Shown in pieces: positions 28,101 through 40,112 of a DNA stretch of 64,000 nt (its first letter is position 1; every line of letters begins with the position of its first letter). The stretch is from Eucalyptus grandis (lineage: Eukaryota > Streptophyta > Magnoliopsida > Myrtales > Myrtaceae): the NCBI RefSeq assembly GCF_016545825.1, contig NC_052613.1, positions 55,936,833 to 56,000,832 of the forward strand, in the 5' to 3' direction. The notes beneath the pieces are model-generated. The model was not told where the DNA came from. It worked only from the letters and a program-made list of their open reading frames with translations, and did not search any database. The position numbers and the translations under genes were made by a program.

Positions 28101-30385
28101 ATAGCAGGTATTACAAACAGGACTACAAATCTGTCATTTAAGTGCTTCTCTTAGAAACTCCTATAGTGTATGTTGCCTTCAACTGCCAAACATATTGCAG
28201 TCCAGGTATGCATAGATCATCGAGAAGCAGAAAACAAGGCAAGTTCCAAAAATCACAGCCCGAAGGCCAAGGTGAAGATAAGCAGCTCTACTAGTAAAAA
28301 CAGGAGGAAAACCATCTATGGTGAAATACTGATTTTATGCCTTCATGAACAATTTGCATATTTAGCACTAACAAAAGAAACCGCTTAGTACCTTTTAGTT
28401 GTGGGCACCTTTGACTTTTGAGGAACCTTGGAGTATGCATTAAGTATCCTAAAATGCAAAAAGCAGAAATTACTCTTACAGAAGAATTGAATCACAAATA
28501 AGCATATAATATATGTAGATTCATAATACATAAACAGCAACAAATATCCAATTTTCCTAATACCTGTTAAAAAGATTCGCCACCTCTTCACACTCCCGTG
28601 CATTGTAGAACCATATACCATTTACTTCCTGAGCAGCATTCCGGTATAATAAATATGGAACCTGGACTTCAAACTCGAAATCTTCCAAAAGATTCTCTAC
28701 CAGATTATCTGCATAAAACATTGCTCTCTTAAAAGTGCAGACTGTAATAAATATTGAGCACTCCGCTCATCTAGAAATTGAAGCGGTAAGATTCTGAGAG
28801 TAATGCTGCAAATAATTTGATCAACGACCATCTGATTGACTTTAAAAATTACAATAACTTACTATACAGCACTTCTCACTTAGTAAATAAGATATAGAGA
28901 AGCAAAGGGTACACCAGAGTTTGTAGTTAAAGTTAGTGAACCGACAAAATTGGGTAAAGTCATACTAAATTTCAGCTCCTGAAGTATGCAAAACAATAAA
29001 AAAAGGACCCCTTCTCGACTCAACTATTAAAAAGGCACAGGTGAAGTTACTGCGCTTTTCCATCTTCACTAAGTCGAGCACTTGTACCATTGGCAATCTT
29101 ATTTGGGAAGTATCTCTCGCGGTTCAGACCTGAGTAAGCTTGGGAAGATCAAAATATATTAGACTATGCATGGGTATTGATGCTTATCTCAATTGGGTAT
29201 TGTGTTATATCTGAATTCTTGATTTATTTGGACAGACAAAAAAAGTCTCCAAAGTCACATCGGGTAAAACTTCCCCAGGTTGCATAGGCTAAAAAGGAGG
29301 ATGATAAATATGGAAAACTAGATGTAAACACTTGATTCTTAAAGTAAAAATAAACCAAATCTTTACAAATTAATGCCCAAAATAGCAGCAAAAGTAAGGA
29401 TCATAAGCAGTCTGGAAAAAGAAAAAGGGATTACTTCGAAAGCTTGTCTCTACACTTCAACAGTGAAACATTAAATTATCCTAATAGCCCTCTGCACGAA
29501 TATCCCTAGACATGAAACTCTCATTTCCCACAGTTTGTACAGGAAAAGCCATGAATACATAAACCGCAGAGAATATTCCATTAAAACTATCATCGGCTGA
29601 AACGAGCTTACATACAAAGATATGAAACAGGATTTTCTGAGATAAACCAGCAAATGAGCAATAATAAAGTCCACCAACCTGTGTTGCGGCGATTCATCAC
29701 AATAAACTGAAACCGAGGCTGAGTGTTCCTGCAACAAAAATTTTAGAAGCGAATGATCAAGCTGCCAGAAATGCCCGTCAAGCACACTCAAACACACAGC
29801 TCAAACACAAAAATCCGAAGCTGATTCCAGATAACAGTCCGCAAAGGGACCCTCGCCCCGGAAAATCAAGTCCACAATAAATCCGACACCGAACACGACA
29901 AAATTAAAAATTTCACCAACCATAACACGGATAACAACCCGGGCATGCCCACAAATCAGTTCGATCACTCACCTCTTGACAACGAACAGAGACCCTTCCA
30001 CGTCCTTCCGACTCTGCAAAAGACAAAACAAGTGGAGAAACAGGTTCACACCCGCACGAGACCCAGCCGAAGGAGCTCGGAAATGATCGAATCCGGTAGC
30101 TCGACAGCATCTCCAACACAGCTCAAGCGCGCCCGCAGGCGCAGAAACCCGGGACGAAACAATGGAAGAAGCCACGAAGGGAGGGAGGGAGGGAGAGAGA
30201 GAGAGAGAGAGAAGAGGGGAACTGACCCATTGGCTGGAATCGATGTTGAATTCGTAGAAGGTGACGTGGGCGGCGGTGATGAGAATCTCCTCCACGAAGG
30301 GATCGAGGCGCTGGAGGACGGTGAGGTTGAGGAGCTTGGTGCTCTGGTGATCCAGATTCGGCATCAGCTTCCCGCTCTGCGACAT
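25186..30385 (-). CDS. DCP1: mRNA-decapping enzyme subunit DCP1
   Basis: DCP1 activates the DCP2 decapping enzyme in cytoplasmic processing bodies during mRNA turnover. Eight exons: 30227-30385, 29973-30013, 29679-29728, 28564-28708, 28392-28448, 27564-27690, 25828-26301 and 25186-25242, totalling 369 residues, close to Arabidopsis DCP1. Residues about 12-145 form the EVH1/DCP1 domain (NLTVLQRLDPFVEEILITAA, VTFYEFN, FQFIVMNRRNT, YLLYRNA, GIWFYN). A Pro/Ser-rich linker follows, mostly in exon 7 (PFPPPTPPPSLTPTAVP). The C-terminus VRDALSVLVQDNQFIDMVYR is the conserved helix used for trimerisation in the family. All borders keep frame. A GA repeat lies in intron 1 and another in the leader (about 30545-30570). 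No defects. Confidence 0.96.
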
Positions 30386-32597
30386 TTGGGGCTCAAGCCT
30401 TCGGTTCCCCTTTCTTTGCAATCTGGCTGCTGAATCTTCGCCGTTCCGATCGAATTCCCCGGATTGAGGCTTGAGAAAGAAAAACCCTAGATTTCCTGCT
30501 TTCTCTGTACTTGTGGAGATGGCGTCTGAGAGTTGATCTCTTCTGGAGAGAGAGAGAGAGAGAGAGAGTGGCGAGATATTGTTGCGCCGATGGAAGGGAA
30601 GAAGGGAGGCGAAAGAGAGGGAGAGAGAGAACGGGGAGGACGGTGTCGGGTTTTGGGGCGGGCCCTTCGGGCGGGTCGGGCTGGTCGGCACCCATCGGCT
30701 TGTCCCTTTGCAAAAACCCGCGGCCCGCTTATGCTCTCTCTCTCCATTCTTTTCTTGCATCTTCTCAATTTTTATTCCTTTTAATGATTGAAACTTGAAA
30801 GGGAGGGAAAACTAGATGTTCGTTATGAACCATAACAACTACCAAGCTCAAATTCTAGATTTCATGCTAGGCAAATTATACCACGATTCAATCTGCATTG
30901 TCTAAAAGAGTTGGTTGCTTTCGATTTCAAGAGGAGCATGTTGTTGCTCGCTTCCAACTCCAAATATGTTCGATAGTTCTTGACATGACATTGTTTTGCA
31001 TGACATGGTACACCAATTTGTATTTGGCATAAATGGATTCGAGTCACGTATGAGATTGTGTCGACCCGCTTATAATGTGCTTATAATCATGTCCTACATA
31101 GTTGACCGATGACCGATTGATGCATCCATCCGGACACGAATTAACAAATTTAAAGTTCATTTATTTTCGTGTTGCAAACGAAATAAAAATTATTATTGCA
31201 TTATGTCATGTCGACATGCGAATTAGTAAGATGATTGATAATAGCATGAGTCATATTGTGTTATGTAACATGTTTCAATTATTTATATCTAGGCTATTCA
31301 ATTTGAATATTTAGCATGTCGTTTTTAAATTAGCCATATATTTTATGTCATTTGGCATTTAGACACAGCATGATGAGACACGGATTGTCAAACCTAGTTT
31401 CAAATTCCAAAAAAAGAACCATTGATTCCTAACTGGATCAGTTTCAAATCAACTTTGAACATACTTTTTCAAAAGAAGGTAATGCATTTATCAAAATCCA
31501 AATTATGGGCTTTCAAAGGACAAACGATCCTATAATTACTAGATTAAAATAGTTCTGTATAATTGATACAATTTACATATTATATAATACTTTCAAGTAT
31601 TACTAAAATGGAAAACTCAACAAACTTCCTGTGCTGATTATTTAGAATGAGGATCGCAGAAAGAGTTGATCCATCTTGAAATTGATCATGCTTTGACTAC
31701 TTCTGTTTCACTGACCGTTAATATTTGAAATATATATCCCTTCTTCTCATAATTTATTTCATTTTGTTTAGAAAAGTGATCCATTAAATATTCTTTTCAT
31801 TATCAGCAATAATTACGGCCATATGTCATTATTGATAATGAAAACATTTTTTATCGACTCATTTTTCTAAACATCACAAACGATCAAAACGAAAAATCTT
31901 TTTCAATGATTTGAATTCAACGGAACAACAAATATAAAACGTCCATATCGCATCAAGATCATCACCTGATTCTGGAACATGGAGAAGCCTTCTCTTGAGT
32001 AATATTAAATTTCACAAGCAACCATTTAGCAAATGCGAAGGGTCTCGATGCTGCAAAATTGACAGGGAATTGCACTGTTGGTGAGAAGGGTCTGATTATC
32101 TTCCGTTTTCCATTCGGTTTAGTTTTCTTCTATCTCATGGTGTTAGATCACTGTGCATGTTCATCGTATCTGCACTCTGTTTCATTCTATCATGTCGATT
32201 CAAAACCCGGCCTGTGCTTTCCAGAGAGACGTCGCAGAGTAGAACACGAGATCGATGCTGCTGAGAACTGCAAACAATCCCGTGCAGCAAGCAGCAAACA
32301 GGATCCATGCCCGGGAGGGGCGATACAACGCTGGAAGATATTGCTACGTTTTCTAATACATGGTGATGAAAATACCAGTGTCTAGTTGACAATTGGAACT
32401 GCAGACCGTAAAAAGCAGAAAACGGGATGGACATTACAACCACGGTACGAAAGCAATGGCTAACATTATGGTACAGGGTGAACGTCAGGGAGCGTTGCAA
32501 TCTCTGATTTAGAAGTCTGGGGCAAGTTTGAAATGCAAAGGCCAGATGTATGAGCGAACCGTTTGGCGCTCGCTGTGTGGTGGGGTGGATGTTCCAG
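30386..32597. other. DCP1 leader and promoter, then gene-free spacer
   Basis: 30386-30790 is the DCP1 5' leader and promoter, GC-rich with GA repeats that produce spurious frames on both strands. From 30800 to about 32300 the DNA is AT-rich without recognised genes, apart from a fold-back palindrome at 31763-31875. The last few hundred bases are presumably the 3' untranslated region of the BED-finger gene. Confidence 0.4.
31763..31875. repeat. Imperfect fold-back palindrome
   Basis: A left arm with gtttagaaaagtgat and ttttcattatcagcaata is mirrored by tattgataatgaaaa and atttttctaaac on the right, a stem of about 45-50 bases with mismatches around a short loop. It may be the remnant of a tiny inverted-repeat element. 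Confidence 0.6.
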
Positions 32598-35500
32598 TTA
32601 TCTTCCGTTCTGTAAGTGCGCCAGAGCTGCCATTGTAGCTGCTGGAAATCCTCGTCTATCGCGTTCAAAATCCTCCCTAAGTTTCGAAACTTGCGTTTCC
32701 AGCTGCACAAATTCCTGCAAGCAACTCAGAACTATCAGTAGATAGAAGCTGAGTCTGAGACGATAAGCAGATTTGAGGAGAATCACCTCTCTGGTGACTG
32801 TTTTCTGTTTCTCTTCTTGAAGCTTTGCGCATTCTTCCTTCAGCTTAGTATTTTCTTCCATTAGGCGAGCCTGGAAGGACATGCTGAACATTTACTTCTC
32901 CAAATAAAATATACCATCGTCCACTGGACAACATTCAATAACACCATAATCCCACATCATCAAGAGATCCTACGACCTGATAAAATAAGTAGACTCTCAC
33001 CCCGAAACCTGAATACTCTCTTTGGGAGTTTGGTCTCCTTGAACAGACCCAAAATGTTTGAAATGGATAATTGCATAATTACATGTGCACTCACTTTACC
33101 ACATTTCTACTTAAAACAAGTCCCAAGTTTTCTCCCACCCAAGTTAAATTTCAGTGGTAAAGATCTCCTATCGAGTGTTCATCAAAACAGGCAGACTTTT
33201 AAGTTTTTGCATTGAGTAAGTCTCTTGAAGATTAGCTCAAAGAAGGAAGAGTATAATCAGCAGGTTATCCTTCTGATCTCCCCTGGTTTTCTTTTTTTCT
33301 TGGGAACATCCATCCATCCATATGATCTCATCTTGTTCAAATAATTTGTAAATACTCTTATCATCTTCACAGAGAGAGAGATGGAGAGAGAATTTATTCA
33401 AAGGCTACTTCTTTTCTTAATAACTTAATGCAACAGTAATGGCTCTATTTATAAAGCATTAGAGGCACCGACAAGTGCAACTTTCTTTAAAAGTCTGAAG
33501 TGTGACCAAAACGCCATGTAAATCAAACTTTACACTAGTCAAGGGATGTGGATTATCAGAATCCGGATTCAAAACAACGACAACTGTGTATGGCGGACCT
33601 TACACGACAAATTGAATTTAATCCATGTCATCAGTGAAATTGACAAGCCCTGAAGAAACACATGGTTTGAAAGTTGATACCTCTTTTTCAACCAACCTTG
33701 ATAAAACCCTGTGGAAACTCAACTTGAATTGTGGCAAACTACATCGCATCACCCTACAAGGCTTAACTTTGGCTGCTCAATGAAGGCGTGCTCAACTTTG
33801 GCGCTCACAACAGCCTGGATGCTCGCAATTGAAAGAGACTCCCGGAATAATATCAATTGTAGGCGTTGTTGAGTGTGGACCACAACTGGGAAGTTTTTGA
33901 TGATGAGATGATGTAGATTGGATCACCAACAGCTCCTTAGCGAGCTTTTATTTTGCTTTTCTTCTTTTGGAATTAAGAAGGACAAAAGGGAAAAGAAACT
34001 GAAGACTAAAAAAACACAAACTAATGAGGACGCGAGCTTGATTTTGATGGCAACGCATCATTGATGGCCATGATTGAAAAAGATACATGACAGAATGAAG
34101 CTAGAGAAAGAAAGGTCGACTTGTGGTAGACTTCACCAGCACAAGGATGTCTGCGACAAGACTGACGAGGTCGCAGGCGACAACTCATCCTGAACCGGCT
34201 GCTCAACAAGATGATGTTGGTCTTAAAGAGAACATGAGCATATCTGAAACCGCGACAAGCAGACAATGATGATACAGCTCTTAAAGACAACTAATTGTGG
34301 TTGCTCTCAAGGATAAAGATTGGTGGCCGAAAAACAGAGGACTTAACAGTGGTGGGTTCAGTATCAGGATGATAATGGCAGAAACGAGTCTTATCTTTTC
34401 AAGACTAACCACAAGAAGAAAGATAAAGCTAGGGTTTTGATTTGATCCCAAGTTAGGGTTTTGGTTTGGGTCTCTCTTTCTCGGTGGCTCTAATACAAGA
34501 AGGGAGAGAGAAAAGGCTACATCTTTACTCAATAACTTAACGAAAGAGTACGCAAGATATATAGAACAAGAAAGACACTAACAAGACCCTAATTTCGTTA
34601 TTTATGACCACCTACCAACAACTAGCTAATATCCATAGATATACTTCAACTAATTGAAGAGGATAATCATCCAAAAGAGCTTAACCTCTTGCCCTGCTTT
34701 TGTCTAGTAAGATTTGGGTTTATAACTCTTCCATAGGTATTCCACACATCAACGATAAAATGCAATGAAGAATCATATTGATGATCGTGCACATCACTCT
34801 GTGAGACTTAGGAATTAGGATAGTGGGAAGAGAAAATATTACCGTTTCAGTTGCCATAGTTACTATTAGTTGCTCAAGACTTGTCTTTTGGGCTGCCAAA
34901 TCATCTCTTTCATGTAGAAGCTTTGTATTCTCTTCCTTCAGTTGCACTAGTTCGGATGCCAAATTTTCAGCAACTTCCTGAAGAGGGAGAAAAATTTATA
35001 AATTATACAACACCTCCAGCAAAAGCTTTCAGCCTATTACTTGAAGTTTATCTGTGTACACAACGAAATATGTGCCAAAACAATTTACAAGTAAAGAACA
35101 TTAGAGAGTGACTATGTGGTTTGCCACACCAAGCGAGACTAAATTCTTGGTGATCTCACCATATCGTGCCTAAGGAAACAGCTCAAACTCTGGTCTGGGT
35201 GTTCAAGAACCAGCACATCTGATACATGGAGCGCATATCATTTCCAGCACAGGCTTATTCTTGGGTGGCCTAACAAAACCTATGTGATTGTACTATGACT
35301 TTGCCCTGGGCTACTCATATCAAGTTTCTGACCTCAGACTTTATAGCCAATCCTCACAGGCTTAAAAAAAATCTTCAAGAACATGACAATGGAGAACATT
35401 TATTGCAATAAAAGAGCATATAGAAAACAGGAAAACATAACTTTAGGCGTGCTACAATCCAATATCAAGTGGTAAACTTGCAGAAAGTAAAACGGAGGGT

Positions 35501-37942
35501 AACTATAGAGTTTAGGCATGTACACAGCATGGGGTGAGGATCATGGTCCCCGTCCCCACCCTGTGAAGTATTAAGCTGCCCTGGCACTGCCCCACGCCTT
35601 GTGAGGGGCAATGCAGTTTTGCCTTTCAAGGAACTGCGAATCACCCTTGATGCAACATTTTTTACTCATAAAAACTCAATAGCATTTTCTTTTACAAAGT
35701 CAAACGAACTCCCATCTTCATGACATCAACATGGAACAATGTGAAGATGAAAAACACTGAAAACAATTGTTTCATTAACTTACCTAGAGAACTTTTCAAA
35801 CGATCCTCCCATGAGTTGATTTTATAAAGTCAAACAAACTCCAACCTTCATGATGTCGACATGGGACAATGTGAAGATGAAAACATCGGAAACAATTGTC
35901 CGATTAGCTACCTAAAAAAATTTTCCAACACGCATCTCTTACAAAAGTAAGTCCACATTTTCATAAGAAGAAAAAGTTATTCTTAGGTTTCTTTTTCATA
36001 TTTTTATTACAAATACATAAATAATTAACATAAATATATTTATCTATAAGACATAAACCGGACCAGTTTGCAGTGTGGAGCATTTTTTGCAGGGAAAATT
36101 CCTGCAACTCAGGTGATTTCGTGCCAGCAGGGATTCCCCTACGCACCCTGTGCCCGCCCCTAATAAGTTACTAGCATTCACAGCATCTGTGCTAATGGAA
36201 ACACTGAACATGAGTCATTGTAAGCACACCCTGAAGGCACATGTCCCATAGGCAAAGTTATGAACTCGATCACATATGCAGTGCAACAATATCCTACTTT
36301 ATTCTCAGTTGATGCAAGACGAGATTGCTTCTTCAATGACGGCTTCCACTGCCAAATGCAATGCAGCATGAAAAGACTTCTACGCATTTGATATATGCCA
36401 AACAACGTCCAATGTGATGCAGCAATAAAAAAGATTTACCTGTTCAGAGAAATTCCTTGTACTATGCTCTGCGTCAACTCTCAAAGGTGTCACGTTGTCG
36501 TCGTCATCTAAATCGTCTTTTGGATAACTAGTAAGATTTTGCGTCTCACTTAGAGTCGGCTTGTACTTGGGGCACCCCCCCTCGAATATATGGCGATTTA
36601 GATGTGTTGTACCAGACTTGCTCGAACACACATATAGATTACCACAATAATTGCACCTGCATTCCTCTCGCTCGCCTGGCCTCTTTTCAAGCTTGGTGAA
36701 ATGTTGCCACACTCTCGACCTTACTCTACCTCCTTCTCTTTTTCTCTTTTCGCCTGTAATTATTTCAAAAGGGCTAGCATCTACAGGGACTATGATTTCC
36801 TTAGTAGTCTCCACTGTCTGCACAAAGATTTATTGACATGAATACAAGCACATGACTAAATAGGAATGTGGCAGTTAAACAGCAACATCAGAATGAAAAA
36901 TCATGCCCTTTCAAAACTTGTGGCTATCACGGTTCATTGCACTATACAAATGATGTTCACCCGTCATTTCTGATTCCATGAAATGAAGCTACTCCCCACC
37001 TCAAGTCACAGTGCAGCACAAGCTCATGAATCATCTCAAAGATACAAATTTCCAGAATTGTTCAAAATTCGCAGTTGCGCTAATAACAGACTAGGATGCC
37101 TAGACATGCATTCAAGTTCGCTCTACCGCAAGGAAGTTAAAGAACTCGGTCCAAATCACGTTTTGGGTCTGAATGATATTCAATAAAATTTTTCCAGTGG
37201 ATGAAAGATGCATTTGATGCCTTCTTCTAAGTTTCCAACTATGTCTAACAACTTTACCATATTACATTCTTGACCAGTTATGCCAACCCAAAAAAATGCA
37301 CTAATCTTTTCTACCACAAAACCCGATACAATCACACGCACAAAGGTAAACCAAGCCAAAAATGACGCCCACATAAGTTATAGCTTGGCTTTTCACCCAT
37401 GTAGGAATAATTACACCAATTATATCTACATGGACCAAGGTAATCACACACATACAAGCATACATAGTCGACGCCACGGCGTTTCATTGAACTGCACCCA
37501 AAGCAATACACCAAGGATATATACTAAAGAACAAGAGAAAAGCTAAAAAGCTGAAGAACAGTTCCTAGAGAAAATATTTAGTTCCAGTTTCTGGTTTAAG
37601 ATCTCACAGACATACTTCCAGGACAGAGAATTGGAACAACAAGTTCCTATCTTTTTGTTTCTCGCATTTTCATAAATGGCGGGGGGAAAAACACATCATT
37701 TTAAGGGAGATAATGCCCAAAACAACCTAAACACATGCTTGCTGTCGGATTTCGAGCTTGTTCCTGGTAAAAAAAGATGCTCCACGTGACATCACTCACA
37801 AGACCAAATTTGACTCTGATAAGCAGTAAGCACCGCAAAAATCTACAGAAACCAAAACCTTCAACTGCAGGAAATGGAGAACAGAAAAGAAATCAACCCA
37901 CACCTCAAGCGATGGAGCGAGTAGATCCAACGAGGAACTCAT
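32598..37942 (-). CDS. BED-type zinc finger protein with C-terminal coiled coil
   Basis: Five exons (37904-37942, 36440-36817, 34843-34977, 32787-32870, 32598-32714) join in phase 0 to 250 residues, starting MSSSLDLLAPSLE. Residues about 44-95 are a BED zinc finger: RVWQHFTKLE, the CNYC pair (C68, C71) and HLNRH (H85, H89). An acidic stretch (DDLDDDDN) follows, then a coiled coil from about 140 to the end built on xLxEENTKL units (QLKEENTKLLHERDDL, RLMEENTKLKEECAKL, QLETQVSKLREDF). BED fingers bind DNA and are shared with hAT transposases, but no transposase catalytic or hATC region is present, so this is probably a host regulator. Introns are 1.1-2.0 kb and the third holds an LTR-like remnant. 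I cannot name the gene. An in-frame GC-rich extension upstream to 38290 exists, but the ATG at 37942 is the simplest start. Confidence 0.82.
33372..34720 (-). mobile_element. Possible miniature LTR element or LTR remnant in an intron
   Basis: Two segments about 1.12 kb apart (near 33372-33450 and 34499-34580) share a GAGAGAGA tract, aaggctac and a ctcaataacttaa-like block. Read on the minus strand, the right one ends just before TTGTATTAGAGC (34487-34498), close to the usual tRNA-Met primer-binding site TGGTATCAGAGC. The left one has TTTATAAATA upstream of its tract, like an LTR promoter. No gag or pol coding is left. Similarity outside the shared block is weak and ends are unclear. Confidence 0.35.
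35694..35932. repeat. Two-copy tandem repeat, period about 128 bp
   Basis: Within intron 2 of the BED-finger gene, segments starting near 35696 and 35824 both carry aaagtcaaac, aactcc, caatgtgaagatgaaaa and gaaaacaattgt in the same order, with substitutions. Confidence 0.7.
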
Positions 37943-38480
37943 GAATCGCAACCAATCGGCGGCAGCGATTCCCCTAGCTCGCGATTTGGAAATCACGGAG
38001 GAGATTCGGAATCCCCGAAGCAGCAGCAGCCGCGCCGTCGAGCAGCCGAGCTGAAAGCCCGAAGGCGCATCTTCGAGCGGTGCTCGGGCCGCCCGCTGCC
38101 CGGATTCAGCCCAACCGCACCGAAGCTTCCCATCACACTTCCGGGCCGGGCGGGCCGAAGAAAGCCCGAGTTCGACGGAACCGACTCGGGCTTGAAGCGC
38201 TTCGGGCTCTCCGATTCGCGATCGTCGGCTTCGGAGATTTTGTCGGGAGGGCTTCGGCGCCGGTCCACCCAGCGCCGGTCCAACCACCATGGAGAATTAA
38301 AAAGCTCGTACAAATCACGCTTCACGCCCGCGATTTTCGAAAGTACTGCGAGGCTCGACGCGCCATCGTCGCGGCCGACTAATCGATCCAATCCAATCGG
38401 TGGTTTCAATCCAAACATTACCTCTATTTTTTTTCTTTTTTTCGGTCCTACTCTAATCTTACTTTAAGACTCACTCTTAA
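37943..38480 (-). promoter_or_regulatory. BED-finger gene 5' leader and promoter (GC-rich)
   Basis: GC-rich sequence upstream of the start. A 141-codon open frame on the minus strand (37993-38418, starting MFGLKPPIGLDRLVG) overlaps the leader in another frame. It has no domain I recognise and could be an upstream ORF or chance opening in GC-rich DNA. Confidence 0.35.
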
Positions 38481-38496
38481 ACTTTTGCCCTGCCTT

Positions 38497-38655
38497 TTTG
38501 CAGGGTATGGGAGTCGAAACCCACCACCCCTGAAATGAAATCGTCCCTACTCCAATTCCCCATGAAAATGTAGGGATTTGAACCATCATCTCCCCTTTCC
38601 AAGTTGGAATGGTGGCCACTAAGGTGAACCTCCCAGTGGTTATCCAAACACCACC
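38497..38655 (-). repeat. SINE-like fragment with pol III B-box matches
   Basis: On the minus strand, GGTTCAAATCCC (near 38569-38581) matches the tRNA-type B box and TTAGTGGCCACC (near 38608-38619) loosely resembles an A box. A second B-box-like GGTTTCGACTCCC lies near 38510-38522. The arrangement suggests a degraded tRNA-derived SINE, but no poly(A) tail or target duplication was found. Confidence 0.25.
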
Positions 38656-38878
38656 TTAGAGCTGAGGAGGAAGTGTCTGGTTTTCGCCTTGTGCATACCC
38701 CGCTCCCTCATACATCGCATTTTCTCTCTCCTCTAGCTTCCTTTCCGCATTCGAAACATTTTCGCGCTCCGAACATCTACCGTCCCCACAGATTATGGCT
38801 TTGATCAGCTAGCATCAATTATCAATTGCAGAGCGCGACTATGAGACTCTGAAGAGGCTAAGCCTGCAAAAGAACCTA

Positions 38879-39590
38879 AGGCTACGTTTGGTCGTTCGGA
38901 TTTCTAATCGGGATAGGACTGTAGGATATGAAATCTTGGGATTTTTTTATATCTTGTCCATTGCTTGGTGAATTACAAGTATTAAAGTCGAATATATTCA
39001 TATCATATTATATACATTTTTTTTTATATATAAACGGCATATCATTATAAATGAACCTAAATGTTTATAAACGGAAATAAGTGAAAATCTCTTGTAACAC
39101 TATTCCTTAATTTATTTATTATTTATTATTTATTTTATTTTTCTCTCTTTTATATTATTTTCATTATTATTTCTTTTTTTCGCTTTCATCATTCTTTAAT
39201 AAAATTTTATCAAATAGTAAACTGTACTAACATACCTAAAATACAAAAATACATAAAATATATAATAAATATAAATATTTAATTTATAGATTGAATGTTT
39301 ATTATAAATAGAATCAAAGTTGAATATATAAGTTAAAATAAGATTAATTAAAAATTATTTTTTTTTTTTTATTTTTTAAATTATAATTCAAATATTATTT
39401 ATATTGAAAAATAATTTCAATTTTGTTAATTTAATAAGTTTGTTATTCAAGAAAAATAACTTTCATATTATAGGCATTATAAATTCTATCCACCTTTATC
39501 CCATCTCTCTTATGGAATAATTTTATTCTGTCTATATCGCCATTATATCCAACTTTATCCTGTCTTGAGCAAACACCAAACGTAGGATAG
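38879..39590. mobile_element. Candidate MITE with CTACGTTTGGT-type inverted ends
   Basis: The left end ggctacgtttggtcgttcgg is matched by the reverse complement of the right end (accaaacgtagg near 39575-39588). GGGATAGGA-like and GGATATGA-like segments recur inverted next to the ends. The interior is very AT-rich and non-coding. A target duplication was not identified. Confidence 0.45.
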
Positions 39591-40112
39591 GATAAATCAT
39601 ATCATATTCCAAACTATTTTATACCAAATGCATTTCTATTCTTTTTATATTTATGGAATAAAAATTTTACATAATTACCAAACACCTTATTTTACTTAGA
39701 AATTATTCCCCGGAATAAAATACTAGCATAAGGCCTCGTCGACCTAGTATTTCACTCTCACTTTTCGCCAAGTTTTGCCACTAATGTCAGCGTTAGCCAC
39801 GACGTGGATGGAGGTTTCATGATGTGGGTACAAATGCGTAGTTTACAGCCAGCCATGATCATGGTATAATGAGTGACTGACCCGAATATTGTTTTGCAAA
39901 TTCTTATTTTAAAATGGTTCAGCAGTTACGAGAACAATATCAATCGTAATCGAAGTCTGCATTTCGACTGATAACATTTATTTAGGAAACTAACATACGC
40001 TAAACAAAGTGTCGGCAGGTTTCTGCTCAATGAGAACAAAAGCTTTTCCGCACCAATCAGAGCACGAACCTAAGCAATGATTAACCCCTGTGGATACTCC
40101 TGGCACTCCAGC
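39591..40112. other. Spacer and OTLD1 3' untranslated region
   Basis: AT-rich spacer leading into the 3' untranslated region of the OTU gene. Nothing else recognised. Confidence 0.35.

Noticed and set aside
33900..34532. Two 80-90 codon minus-strand frames in a BED-finger intron
   Set aside because: No domain; they lie inside the LTR-like remnant and are flanked by intron sequence.
37993..38418. 141-codon minus-strand frame upstream of the BED-finger start
   Set aside because: GC-rich leader DNA is open in several frames; no domain and no good splice path into the gene, so not called as a gene.
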